Assembly: GCA_020064725.1 (NCBI GenBank) | Contig: JAGTWJ010000001.1 | Span: 310,001 to 374,000, forward strand | DNA length: 64,000 nt | Reading direction: 5' to 3' | DNA from: Drechslerella dactyloides | Lineage: Eukaryota > Ascomycota > Orbiliomycetes > Orbiliales > Orbiliaceae | Part shown: one piece after another, positions 23,654-35,336 of the stretch | Layout: every line of letters starts with the position of its first letter | How positions within the stretch are numbered: position 1 is the stretch's first letter | Notes under the pieces: generated by a model | Databases searched by the model: none | Seen by the model: only the letters and a program-made list of their open reading frames with translations | Told to the model about the DNA's origin: nothing | Made by a program: the position numbers and the translations under genes

Positions 23654-25123
23654 ATGAACACGGTCCGGGCGTCCGTTGCGCGCTGCGCAGGCGCATCGCG
23701 GGGTCAAAGTTGCCCCACCGATGCTTCGTCGACGATGCTGCTCTCCTTCCTCTACCCGCCTGCTGCGCGGCGGCATATCGCCAGAGCTGGATATCCGCGT
23801 ATACTCAGGAAATCAGCACCCCCATGCCCATTCCCTGCTCGTCGACAATACTCGTCCATCGGCGGTCCACGCGACCGCGACAGCCATGACGACCTACCAT
23901 CGACGCCACGGTCGTCCTCGTCGTCGGCAGCGCAAAACGACGGCCTCGGGTTCCTCGTCGGCGAGGGCACGGAGGAAGAAGAGATGCTACTGCGGCCGAA
24001 GAAGCGGAAGCAGGCAACATATGTCCAGCCCACCTCCCGCACATTCCATCCATCACCCCGCCGCAGCCATTTCCCAGGCATCCCCAAATTCCGCGACAGC
24101 GACGGCGACGTCCGTGACGACGCAAGCATGACGCTCGGCGCGAACCCGCGCGGCCACATGACCGAGCGGGAAAAGGTCATCTTCGACACAATCTTCGACA
24201 AGTTACTGCAGAAGCAGGCCGCCGCAACAGCGAGCACCGGCCACCAGCAGTCCCCCCTCGGCCCGCCGACCCCGGCATCAAAAGTCGACCACGCGCGGCC
24301 GTCGCCAATGATCGCAGCGCTCTTCGAATCGGCAGTGGGCCCCCAGCGTTCCGGCGACGAAGTCTCCTTCGGTCCCGAACGCACGCGCGCCGACGACAAG
24401 GGTAGCATGCGCGCCGTCCTCGCAAAGGGCGACTTCCCCGCCTCCCTCCGCTACGCCGCCGCCGGCGCAGTCGGCCTCCCGCGCGAAGCAGCCGGCCTGC
24501 CGAGCGACGAACACACCGAAGAGCGAGCGGCCGAATACAACCTCCTCAAAAACAAGCTCGGCGAATGCGGCAGCGACCTCGAAGTCTGGGAATTCCTCGA
24601 CAAGCACGTCTTCTCAATGGTCCGCGAACCCCCCACCCCGCCCTCAGCCGACGACACCACCACCCCCGCGACAGCAACGACACCCCCTTCGTCAAATTAC
24701 CCCAAACTCCTCCGCGACGCAATCCGCGTCTTCCGCAACGCCTACCGCGACTACGACGCCTGCATCGCCCTCTTCGAACACGTCAAGCGCCTCGGCCCGG
24801 AAAGCTACATCATAGGCTGCAGCGTCGCCCTCTACAACGAAGTCCTGCTCGCCCGCTGGATCGGATACCGCGACATCCAGGCCATCGGCGACCTGCTGGA
24901 CGAAATGCGCCTCAACGGCGTCGAGGGGGATACCCGCACGGCGGCGATAGTGACGGATGTGCTCGCTGATATCAACGTTTTCGAGCACAATTACTTGTTG
25001 CCCGGAACGGTGCTGATGTGGCAGAATGAGAATGTGGTCGAGGGGAAGGGTAAGTTGAAGACTGCGATTACCGAGCTGGTGCGGGAGGGCGATCGCAGAG
25101 GATCGGCGGAGTATAGGGCGTGA
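23654..25123 (+). CDS. MTF2: MTF2-like mitochondrial mRNA processing/translation protein
   Basis: Single exon, 489 aa. Yeast Mtf2/Nam1 acts in the mitochondrial matrix, coupling mitochondrial transcription to RNA processing and translation. The C-terminal block (about residues 330-480: AIRVFRNAYRDYDACIALFE, HVKRLGPESYIIGCSVALYN, RDIQAIGDLLDEMRLNGV) matches my recollection of the Mtf2-like C-terminal domain found across Pezizomycotina. The N-terminus is Arg/Ser/Ala-rich with no acidic residues for its first 50 or so positions, as expected for a mitochondrial presequence. Two in-frame starts are credible: 23654 (MNTVRASVARC) and 23735 (MLLSFLYPPAARR, 462 aa); the second is the better presequence. 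The middle is low-complexity. Assignment rests on the C-terminal block. Confidence 0.72.
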   Translation: MNTVRASVARCAGASRGQSCPTDASSTMLLSFLYPPAARRHIARAGYPRILRKSAPPCPFPARRQYSSIGGPRDRDSHDDLPSTPRSSSSSAAQNDGLGFLVGEGTEEEEMLLRPKKRKQATYVQPTSRTFHPSPRRSHFPGIPKFRDSDGDVRDDASMTLGANPRGHMTEREKVIFDTIFDKLLQKQAAATASTGHQQSPLGPPTPASKVDHARPSPMIAALFESAVGPQRSGDEVSFGPERTRADDKGSMRAVLAKGDFPASLRYAAAGAVGLPREAAGLPSDEHTEERAAEYNLLKNKLGECGSDLEVWEFLDKHVFSMVREPPTPPSADDTTTPATATTPPSSNYPKLLRDAIRVFRNAYRDYDACIALFEHVKRLGPESYIIGCSVALYNEVLLARWIGYRDIQAIGDLLDEMRLNGVEGDTRTAAIVTDVLADINVFEHNYLLPGTVLMWQNENVVEGKGKLKTAITELVREGDRRGSAEYRA

Positions 25124-26284
25124 TGTTGTATATACGTGTAAATATATAGATGGGTGTATATATCCTCGGCGAATGCTGCTTTAATACATATTTGGAATAT
25201 ATCTCATTCTATTCTGGGCTGTATGGCTCGCGATACATTTCTATTCCGGAGGAGAGAGAGTTTGGTTTACGAGGCCGATCCAGCTCTTCGTCAATGCAGT
25301 TCTGCAGCTAGCTAGCCGATCGATTGCAAGATGAATATAATTGCGTCAAATCTCAAGCAACTGGTGGATATATAGACTTGCATGTTACGTTGGATTACCA
25401 GTAACCACAATTTTAATGTGCACATGCATATGCTGAACCAATATTGCATTTCAAGGAGAGGGCGTCTGGCTTGCGAGACAAGTCTAGCTAACTGAAGTCT
25501 ACATATATCGATCCTGCCAGGCTGCAGTCTTGTCTCGGCATCCAGAAGCCTGCGTACAGGCGCCAATCATGGATATATCCTTGGAACATAAATATAGTAC
25601 ACGCACATCAGACTGGGACTATATATAGATTATCCAAAGATCCGTCAAACGCCTTTTATAAGCTTGTTTTCAACGTGCACGTGTGGACAATATATATTGA
25701 TTAATGAATCCCAGCAGGCGATATCGATTAACGTTAACTACCGATTTATCATGTCATCGATCGTATACGTGCCAGCGGGAGACCTCGCTTGCTAACATAG
25801 TGATAAAGAATATAATGACACTCGCCAACACAGTCCTTAGACCGGGGTAAAAGAAGAACTTGCGCTGTGCATGTGCTGACTGTTCGGGAAATGGTCATTC
25901 TAAGGAAGGCGTCCGGGGACGGATTCCGGGCTAATGGTATTCGAAAATGCAACAAAGACATCGTTGTTGCACACCCCACCGGCGTATACTTGGTGGCCAG
26001 CTGCGCAACAAGACAATAATGCGATTGGTATTCTGGCTGAGGTATAACGATTGTGGGAGATCGAATAGAAGATCGAGGGATATAGAGTGAACAGAGAGAC
26101 CCCACAGCGTATGTATATGTGGGGTAGTACGATGAAGTAAACTAAGTATGCGTATAGATAAGATAGCAATGGGATCGTGCATCAAACGTAGAAGGATAAA
26201 TGTTGGAGTTCGAATGGAATGATAAAAGATTCGGACAATCTACCAGTTGAGATTCCGAACGGTTGTGGTGTAGAACATGCGCGC
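25124..26284. other. Convergent intergenic region
   Basis: 3' flanks of the MTF2-like gene (+) and the conserved hypothetical gene (-). AT-rich with several TATATA stretches. No conserved open frame or RNA gene is visible. Confidence 0.55.
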
Positions 26285-27903
26285 CTACGCTTGGCCTTCG
26301 CCGGTCGATAGCGTGGCTCGCGGGGTGAAGAAGTCCTGCCAGAGCTCATTCATGCTTCCAGGCTCAAAGCTCTCAGACTTGGAGAAACTCATTGCGTATG
26401 TCATCTGAGCGTCGTTCTCGGCCATACCAGAAAGGGCCTTCAGATCGACCGTCTGGATCTGACTGGTGATTGCAGGTGTTTGGGCGAGCACGCTTACCCC
26501 GGGGGCTAACAGGAGGTCTTGCACGTTCTGCGGTAAGCTGAAGTCGAATAGCTCGTAGTCGTCATCTCCAGCCGTAGGCATCGTGATGTCCGAGATACCT
26601 GCCGCAGTGCTAATTGCAACCGGGCCGCTCGCAGCATCCGTGGTGTCCATAGCCTCAGGAGTGTTTGAGAAGGTATTGACTGATCCGGTAGGCGTATCGT
26701 CTCCGGGGAGCTCGCTGGTCGCTTTATGTCTCTGCGAGAATGATTCGGGATGTCCGACATTCCCATTAATAGGCGAGGTCATCGAAGCAGGTGAAGTCTG
26801 CGCTGAGAACACTGCGACGTTGCTGATAACAGACTCGCTACCAGCGGACACCCGCTGTGCAAATGTCTGGCTCGCGGCCTGATATTGTTCCACCGTGGAG
26901 TGATACGGACCCGCACCAAAGATTGGCGGCGGCGCAATTTGCAGATTCGGGTTTGCTTGCCGCCGGCCCAGGTATGTGCCTTCATAGTATGAGGGATGGA
27001 TGGCCCCCAGGCCAAGAGGCCCCATGTGGAATCGTGCTCCCATCCCTTGTAGGTGTGGAGGGTAGGCGTGCAAGGGAGGAGACGCCAGCGGGTTTGGCGA
27101 CGCGGCAGGGGCCTGTGCGCCAGAACCTAGGTACGCAGGACCGAAAGGCGATGGCGGCGGCGGAAACACTTGCTGCCCTGATAGACCAATGGGAAGTGGC
27201 TGAGGAGTAGGTTGTGGTGTGGCCTGAGGAGTAGGTAACTGGCCTACTTCAGCACCTGGAGCGGCTACGCCCGCGTTCAAGGCACCACTGGCGTCCATGG
27301 CCCTCGACGTAGCAATCGACCGCTCGAGGAAAGACCGGACATCAGGCCTGCTCCTTAGAAAGGCAGCGAATCCACCGATCGTTTCATCAGAAGCATTCGC
27401 GGCCCGATGCATCAGCTGGACGCCCAGGTAGCCCAGAGGCATCTCCTCTTCTTCTTCCTCGTACACATCGGCTTCCAGCACGTCGGCTTCGGTGACTTTC
27501 AGAGCCCTTCCCGTACGCCGTTTGTGTATCTCGGATGCGCGCCGGGCTGATTGCACTCGCGCTTCGATACTTCTATCGCCACGTCGGGAGGCCGCAACAT
27601 ACGCCCTAGACGACGACAACACAAAGGTCCGTGTCAGAATACAATCTCGCCCACAAGTTTGAAGGTCGGAAAAACGGACGACGGGGAACGACGAATGAAC
27701 TGAAACGAAAAGGGATCACTAGCATTATCATGCTAGCCGTCGGATGAAATAATGCTTGACGTGGATACAGTAATGCTATGCTTGATGGTTGAGAAGACAA
27801 CATACCTCTCCGTGAACTCCTCATGCGTTTTCCTCACCCTCTCGCTCGAGTATCTGGGAGACATCCTCAGCCTGAGCGATTCTCTCGAAGGGTAGCACAC
27901 CAT
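26285..27903 (-). CDS. Conserved fungal protein of unknown function
   Basis: Two exons (27903-27806 and 27605-26285) join at a split AGG codon to give 472 aa. The N-terminal 75 residues look strongly constrained: basic and helical (YSSERVRKTHEEFTER, then RRGDRSIEARVQSARRASEI, then HKRRTGRALKVTEADV), followed by an acidic patch (VYEEEEEEMP). I recall similar N-termini in uncharacterised filamentous-fungal proteins, but I know of no assigned function. The middle is Pro/Gln/Ala-rich and disordered. The C-terminus has short hydrophobic helices (LPQNVQDLLLAPGVSVLA) and ends in an aromatic motif (MNELWQDFF). There is no signal peptide, membrane segment or enzyme motif. The layout of a basic helix plus a long disordered tail would suit a nuclear regulator, which is inference only. 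An in-frame ATG at 27930 would add nine residues. Confidence 0.75.
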
Positions 27904-30877
27904 GGTCGATCGAGGAAATTTTGCGGACAAGACGGGCGCGATGATACTGAAGATTTTATATCTGGTATCTGTATTAGTAATGCGTCGTGGTATGGAATGA
28001 GTGCGATGGTTGGCAGTATTTCACTCGACCTCAGCCTCAATGCCAACGGGGCTAGGAGACAACTGGGTTGTAACACCTCTTACTAGCCACCACTGGGCGA
28101 ACGGAGAAGCCGTATGGCTGACTGGGGTGGGAGGTGTTTTGTGCTGGCTAGTGTGTCAAAAAGGCAGAGGCGAATAGGGAAGGATACCAATTGGCCCAAC
28201 CACAAGGCCCTGCGTTCGCAAGAACGAGGACGACGATATCGAGAAGGCTCGTTCTGCAATCGGATTGGGATCCCAGGGAGGGCAAGCCACAAGGAGGTCC
28301 CGTTGAAGGAGGGGGGATGTCTCGGGTCAAAGTGGCTGAGAAGATTGATGCATGGAAGAGAGTAAAGATAGATCTGAGAAGGGGGTAGGGTACCTATTAT
28401 TGATCGAACAGGAGGCCTGTTATATCCTAAAGTCCGTGAAGGTGACTGGCTTGTGTTTCAATGAAAAGGATAGCAGGTGAAACCCCTCTGGGCGGGACTG
28501 CTCGGGAAAAAATGGCAAGTAGGCCTCGAGGCAGTATCCTAGAAGGTGAGGTATTATCTGTTATTCTACCCGTATCTCCTTGCGCTCTGATTTGAGATGT
28601 GCAAATAGCTCCAGCTACTCTAGAATATCCTTCAGCAAGAGGTTAGAACTGCATGTACAGCTCATCAAGTTGCACACGGGTCTAGAAAGAGCTGTAGGAC
28701 ACCATGTGGAAAGGAAATAATGAGCGAGAGGGGTGGAACAAGCGCGGAGAAACAGGGAGCAGGACAGTATATGAACCGACCCGAGTGACTACGGACCAAG
28801 ATCTACCAGACGTATAAGCAAACCCTTCCTTGCCCGCGAGTCCCCAACGGTGATCATCCAGTCTAAAATGGGTAATGCTGAAAGCTCGGAGAACCTCGCC
28901 ACGCATTTGCGCAAACATAAGATAATTGGCATCTTCCAAGGAAAACCACGTTCGATTCGAGTTCGAGATTCCAAGGATAGGGAGTGAATTAGCCGCGCTA
29001 AGAGGATGGAAAGTGGAGCTGAAGGCACACGAGGGGTTCAGATTATTATGGCCACCCCACACCGATTCAGCGACGATGTTGCGAAACGAGAAAAGGGCAT
29101 GGAGATCGGACACACAATCAGCGTGACCTGACAGGCCACACCCCATTGGGGCCCACGCTCAAACAGGAAATATACAGAAGAAATGCGGGAGAATTTCTAT
29201 GCAGGCTCAGCCTATAACATCGAGCATTATGATAGCACTGACATGTAAACGCATACGTACCCGTCGTATATGATTGTTTCTGCAGCTCATGGCTCAGCCC
29301 GGCACCTGAAAGCGCACTAAATCCGCGGCCGCGGAGAAGTAGTGCTCCTCCCGTGATGCAAACTTGAATTCTCCATATACTCACTCCTCCATCGCGGCAG
29401 TCACTTCGGATCGTTCCAAACTAGCGGAACGATCCACTTGAGCCCTTTCGATTCGCAGACGACGCGGGCGTGACACGACACCTACTTATTCATGCCGCCC
29501 CATTTATTTGGAATTGATGCGGAAATGTCGACGTTCCCGCGAAATCGGCTGCTGTGGAAGTATCGACTTGTCAAACGGATCGTTTCAGCCAAGATGCTGC
29601 TCGAGATTAATAGCTCGAGACGACAGATATTGTAAAACCCATCTGCAGAGACCCTTGAACGCGATTACCCGCCTATCGAAGGTTCTATGATCAGCCGTCA
29701 GCGATTGCAACGAATACAATTGAATTCAAGGGAAGCTTCGCGAATCGCCCAGATGCTGACCTCGGCTCAATTGACGTTTTATCATTGCATTATCGACAAT
29801 AACCTGCTTGCCACGACCCTGCAAACGCTAATCAGAGGAAGATTCAGGATATGAGCCGGCCACGCGAGCTAGCCAACAGCAACCACAAAGTGACGTAGGA
29901 AAATGCAAGATCCCACTTGCAGGACGTTCTCAAGATCAGGCTGACCAAGTGCCGCACATGCATCCTGTACAGTCACAGAACAAGTATGCACGCTGCTGAT
30001 CAGGGTATATTTTTGGTCTTCGGGCTGAGCAAGCTCCACCAGGAGGTGGGCATCTCGTGCCGACACAGCGGGAAGGGTTTCTCCCCGGATTTCAATTCTC
30101 AATATCCGCCCAGTCAATTCGGGTCCGCCAGCTGGCCGGCCACTTTGCATGAGATCTCGCCTATCTGACCTGGGCTGCGGATCACTTTTGCACACGAATC
30201 GGATTAGAGATCGGAACCCAGATTCCAGTTTTACGGACACGACTCCTTGCCCAGACTCCGTCACATATCGCGTGCCGCTTCCCAGCTTGCCTCTAGCCGG
30301 AACGAGGGAGTATTCCTGTTGATATCGGTCGGCCGAAAGCGAAGAATGCAGTTACACTGGCGTGCCGCCTCGTTCGTCACCCGAGACTTCGTCCGATTCA
30401 AGAGACTACGGCCAGAGTAGTCTAGAGGCGGGAGAGATGCTGGTTCACCCCCCAAGACTACACAACGGCCGAAGGTCTAAGCAGCAGAGAAGTGTTAGCT
30501 TCGTTCGTCCCATTCACGAACCCGGTCAATCCAGGGCCAGCCTCGAGGAGACTGAGGGGGCGGCAAGGGATAAACTACCAAGCCACTGGTGCCTCGGAGT
30601 TAAGGGACCTGTTCTAGAATCCAGGCTTCCTGATTGGTGTGATTTGAAGGAGCAGGAGGTCAATAGGGCTTTGAAGGCTTCGGGCTGGCTGCTTTTGAGA
30701 CAGGCCGCTATAGGCTCAGGGCGGTGGCAACGCGTGACGTCTGTTCGCACACCCCAACGCGTGCGCCAAACGTAACGTGGAGCGCAAAGCGTGTTTCCTG
30801 ACAACTGATTCACGACATTCGATTCACACAGCGTACGCAGACATCCTCTACGGAAGGCGACAGCGAACCTGTACGCG
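27904..30877. promoter_or_regulatory. 3 kb divergent intergenic region (hypothetical gene / CMR1)
   Basis: Contains the promoters of two divergent genes. Open frames at 28682-29146 (-) and 29869-30264 (-) have no recognisable motif and no splice context that improves them. The plus strand is ATG-free from 30440 to the CMR1 start at 30878, suggesting a CMR1 leader of about 0.4 kb. A short perfect inverted repeat lies at 29408-29435. Confidence 0.5.
29408..29435. repeat. 10-bp perfect inverted repeat
   Basis: GGATCGTTCC at 29408-29417 and its exact complement GGAACGATCC at 29426-29435, separated by 8 nt. A related GGATCGTTTC occurs at about 29577. It could be a paired protein-binding site or chance. 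Confidence 0.7.
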
Positions 30878-32497
30878 ATGGATAGTGCAAACGACTACGA
30901 GCGCCGGCGGCTCGAGAATATCGAGAAAAACCGCAAGCTCCTGCAGGAACTGGAGCTGACCCAGGCAGCCGATGCCTTCCGTGCGACCACAGAACAGAAG
31001 AAGGCCACAGCATCAAAGCCGTCCGCGGCGAAAAAGAAAGCCCGCCCAGCGCCTGTCAAGAAAGAGCCAGTAGAGACCGCGCCGCGACGGACATCTTCGC
31101 GGCTGAAGGGGATCCCAGCAGAATCCGAGGCTGCGAAGCGGAAAGCCGACGAACAGGATGCTGCATTCAGGGAGGCCGAAAAGAGTAAACGGCAAAGGGT
31201 AGCCGGGGAGCTAGATCTCTCGGATATCGCGGTTTCAGGGAAGGGATTCGATAGCAAGACGTTGCTGCTGCCGGACCTCAAAGGAGAGCGATACCAGCGG
31301 ACGTTTACGGACGACGATGTCAGCAAGACAACGGACGCGGATCTCTTGGCTATAAGAAAAAAGCTCATGGCCTTGAAGCTACATGAAACCTTCGAGCCCG
31401 TCGACATAAAAATCGTTCCGGAGAGAATATACTGCATGGCCTTTCACCCTGTAACGTCCAAGCAACTCGTCTTTGCAGGTGACAAGATTGGAAATCTCGG
31501 TTTATTTGATGCTTCCAACCCACTGCCAAATCCCAACTACGACGCGGATGAAGACGACGAAAGCCTCTCGCAGATTCCAAATATTTCCACCTTCAAGCTC
31601 CACGCTAGATCCATCTCTACTCTTCTCATCGATCCCAGATCCGCTGAAACCCTCTACTCAACATCCTACGATGGCTCGATACGCAAACTCGACCTCGTGG
31701 CGCATAAATCCGACGAGATATTCGCGGCCGAGGATGCCACCGAGCACCTGCACGATGATGCCGCTATCTCCGGGATGGAATTCTTCGATCCGAACGTGAT
31801 ATATTTCTCCACGCTGACAGGCGAACTTTGTCGGAAGGACATTCGGGAAAAAGCGCCAGCAACAGTATGGCAGTGCCACGAAAAGAAGATCGGGGGGTTC
31901 TCGCTCAACCCGAGGAACACCTACCTCGCTGCCACAGCTAGCTTAGATAGGACGATGAAAATATGGGACCTAAGAAAGATCGTAGGGAAAGGGGAGGCTG
32001 CCGTCCCGCATCTGGTCGCCGAACACGAGTCGCGACTGTCGGTCAGCAGCGCTGTTTGGAGCTCAAATGGGAAAATCGCAACGACAAGTTATGATGACAC
32101 CGTCAAAGTCTTTGACGTTGCGGACTGCAAGAGCTGGAAGGTAGGCCACGAGGTTAGTGAACTGGAGCCTGCAACCTCAATCAGGCATAACAACCAAACC
32201 GGACGATGGGTTACCATGTGAGTTTTCCCTACTTCTTCTCCTCGTGCTGATCTCGTACTAACAACTCTGAAATTCGCCAGTCTTCGAGCACAGTGGCAGC
32301 AGTCTCCCGTCGGGCCTCAGAAATTCTGCATCGGAAATATGAACCGTTTTGTTGATATATACTCGGAAAACGGCGAACAACTCGCCCAGTTGGGTGGCGA
32401 CCTCGTTACTGCTGTGCCTGCAGTCGCCCAGTTCCATCCCCAGCAAGATTGGATCTGTGGCGGAACGGCGAGCGGCAAAGTGTGTTTGTGGACCTAG
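30878..32497 (+). CDS. CMR1: CMR1-type WD40 DNA-damage-binding protein
   Basis: Nuclear WD40 protein; yeast Cmr1 binds chromatin and UV-damaged DNA and collects in protein-quality-control foci under replication stress. Exons 30878-32217 and 32281-32497 join at a split ATT codon to give 518 aa. The N-terminal 100 residues are a charged coiled segment with Lys-rich linkers (YERRRLENIEKNRKLLQEL; RRTSSRLKGIP). WD repeats follow from about residue 180: CMAFHPVTSKQLVFAGDKIG, LYSTSYDGSIRKLD, YLAATASLDRTMKIWDLRK, IATTSYDDTVKVFD, and a final blade ending GKVCLWT at the stop. The family-typical N-terminus with VPERIYCMAFHP supports Cmr1 over other WD40 families. The start ATG follows a 438-nt ATG-free leader. 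Confidence 0.93.
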
Positions 32498-33069
32498 CGT
32501 CCTGTTACTGGCAAGCGTTTTCGCGGGTCTTCGTTTCATACAATTTATATACTACTGTGATGTCATAATATTGGGATACTAGGTTTTTCGTTGGATATAT
32601 GCCTTGGTGTTTGGCATGCTTTATGCTTGTATCTGACATATTGTGCTTTTATTGACGTTGTGTATTATATGATGGTTTTTATCCAGCGTTTCATGCACGG
32701 CGAATGAACTCGGGACAGGTCAGGCAGGCAGCTACTACTTACCTGGGGCAACAAATCGTTATCTATTTCTGTTGGCACAGCGTGTGATGTCTTAAATCTG
32801 GTTTGATACTCCATGCATATTGACATACGGAGCAAATTTCTATATGTATTTTATATCAACTAGCCACCTTAAATTTAAATCCGATTCAACAATTGCACAA
32901 ACCCAGTTGTAATTCGACCATGAATTCATGAAGCCCCGATTAAAACCTAACAGCAGAAACCCGCCCCAACGCGCAGAAGAGCTGCAAATAACCACCGGAC
33001 CCTCCCGACTCTACATCTTGCACCAGCGTAGTCTACATGTATACATTCAAGGAAAATAATCTACTGAAC
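32498..33069. other. Convergent intergenic region CMR1 / mitochondrial carrier
   Basis: AT-rich 3' flanks of two convergent genes. No gene or repeat of note. Confidence 0.6.
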
Positions 33070-34452
33070 TCAAAGGTTGTACTTCTGCTCATGCGCCTCG
33101 AACTCTCTTCTCGTCGCGCCGGCTTTTGCGGGAGAGAACAGCCCCATAATATACTCGTATAAGGCCCACTACCATATATGATAACATGGTTAGCAGGCAA
33201 GATAATTTTATACACTAGGGAGTATGTATATATTGTGCTTACCTGCACTGCATTCACAAAGAACGCCCGGCCCATGCACCACCAGAACCCAGAAAAGTAC
33301 CCTCGCAGTCCCTCTGTGCGGTAGATGTCTCGCGCATGATCGAGGGCGCCCATATATGCAGATGGACCGGCGTGCGAAGGCACCTGCAGTAGCTGTTGTG
33401 TCTGGACCCGAGTCTTGACGACATCAAGCGGATAGATACTATTCAATGTACCCGAGCATCAGTACTTATTATCGATGCGGTGTATATGAATATCGGATTG
33501 ATCAAACAAAGGTCACTCACGTCGCCCATGTGACACAACCGGCAATACCGCCGGCCACCAAGGTTTTGGCAGTTTCGCTCTCGAGGCCGAGGATATTCTT
33601 GGAGGCTTCGTAAGCCCAGAAGCTGCATACGCCGATGAACAGTGGTCAACACCCCACTCTCCAACAAAATTCCGGACTGACTGGTCTCGCAGCGGGACTG
33701 ACAGCTGTCAACAGCAGAGGCAACCAATTAACATACTAGAACCCGTAGCCAATACTATCTCTCAGACTCGTTATGACACCGCCATGGTACAATCCTCGAA
33801 TCCCGTTCGACCTCCAGATATCTCTTGCGACTGTCCAGCTCGTCGTGTTAGGTTCGTTGTACAGTTGCGCACGACACTTTACGACCTCCGTGGGTGTGGA
33901 GACGATAAAAGTAACCAGGCCGCTGAAAGCACCCGCAAGCCAGACATTGTGTAGCGATGGCCTCAAGATTGGCTGGTGATTGTCATTTTCCAGAATTGCC
34001 AGAGAGCGATTGAAACTGACGAAGAGAAGGGCGTTGAGGGCTCCGTTGGTAATCACTGGCGCAGCAGCTCCTATTCTTTGACCATCGTTTCATTAGCTGA
34101 CTGCATTCTCCACGAACATAGAGGCACGACCAACAGATCGGAATTGAAGAGGATGGCGTCGACAAACCTCTAAACATCGACGTCCACGTCTCAAAAGCTG
34201 GCGCTCGCGAAGGAGCGCTGCTTGATCCGGACTGCAGTCGCACCTTGATCACTACATCGCCAACACAACTTGATGCATCAGCTTTTGCGTTTCCAACCCC
34301 AGCCATGCGCATGCGCATCCCAAAAGACACGCCTGGAGGTATATGGATGTTTCGTCCGACCTCAGGCCAGGACATTGCTAAATACCGTCGATAGGATTTC
34401 CGAGCACGATCGCAGCGGCGCCCGCAATCGAGCTGGCGACAAAGTCCGCCAT
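33070..34452 (-). CDS. Mitochondrial carrier (SLC25) family transporter
   Basis: Inner-membrane solute carrier. Six exons (34452-34386, 34251-34168, 34070-33737, 33622-33521, 33438-33243, 33168-33070) join in frame to 293 aa, the normal carrier length. All three tandem repeats are present, each with its Px[DE]xxKxRxQ signature: PIDVIKVRLQ (split across intron 1), PTEVVKCRAQ and PLDVVKTRVQ. Hydrophobic helices open each repeat (ADFVASSIAGAAAIVLGNP, NVWLAGAFSGLVTFIVSTP, LVAGGIAGCVTWATIYP). Intact signatures only appear when the introns are removed, which supports the model. The substrate cannot be told from sequence by eye. The PTEVVKCRAQ signature resembles carriers of the carnitine/basic amino-acid branch, a weak inference. 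It is divergently transcribed from the SURF6 gene. Confidence 0.9.
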
Positions 34453-35336
34453 TACTAAGCTCAGCAAGCCTTTAAATATCGTGCTTGCGGTTATGCCTTG
34501 TCCTTGCCAAACCGTACACCTTTGCTGATCTTTCCCGCTGCATGACCGTTGCGGACCCTGCAACACTTCAACGGTCCGCCCAGGCGGGATGTACGACGCG
34601 AGGGCGCAAACGACAATGAAAGCGACTGCGCCGAAGAGAACGTTGGTGAAAAGAGAGGATTGCTCTAGGTAGATCTCGATCGCGGGATCTTATCTGGCGA
34701 ATAGTATGGGAATGCTGCCAGACAAGCAACAGGACCCTTAAAATATGGCCTGATCCGCTGCTCCGGATAGACGGAAGGATTACAAGCTTAGCACGTTACC
34801 AGGTTCCAAACTAGCTGTTATTTAGGGGAACTGGTGAGCTCTGCGGATTTAGCTTGGACCCCCGCGTGACATGACGGCCGCCAAGTCGACCGTTGCGACC
34901 CGGAAGGTTTAACTCTGTTAGATCCACTTCTCCAGGCCGAGGTCTCTCATGTGTCCTTCCTTCTTCCCGGCGGCTACAGCGCTTGTGTTAAGATGAGCTC
35001 GCGCGCTTATGCGGCTACCCGCTAGTTTTCTTGGCACCTGCATGCCACGAAATGTGTTGCGCGAAGAGCAAGTTCGTTGCCGTCGCAGACCGTCTCAAGT
35101 CTCGACGCAAAAAAAAATTTCCCCAGACTCGCCTGCCTTTTGCTCGCACCAGCGCGTTCGCCAACGAGACGACATATCGCGACAGCCAGCACGCCAGCCG
35201 GCCAGCCGTCGCTGTTCCTCACCGGGTCAAATAACATTGAGATTGCCGTCTCCCTGTCACTGTTCACGACGCACGACCGAACTGTCGCTACCTACATCGC
35301 GGTCAAGGTGGCAGTAGTAATCGCACAGCATTCACC
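34453..35336. promoter_or_regulatory. Divergent promoter region, mitochondrial carrier / SURF6
   Basis: 884 nt between two divergent start codons. The last 285 nt before the SURF6 ATG hold no plus-strand ATG. No further element could be recognised. Confidence 0.5.

Noticed and set aside
28682..29146. 154-codon minus-strand frame in the hypothetical/CMR1 interval
   Set aside because: No domain, no flanking exons that extend it, and composition near that of random DNA.
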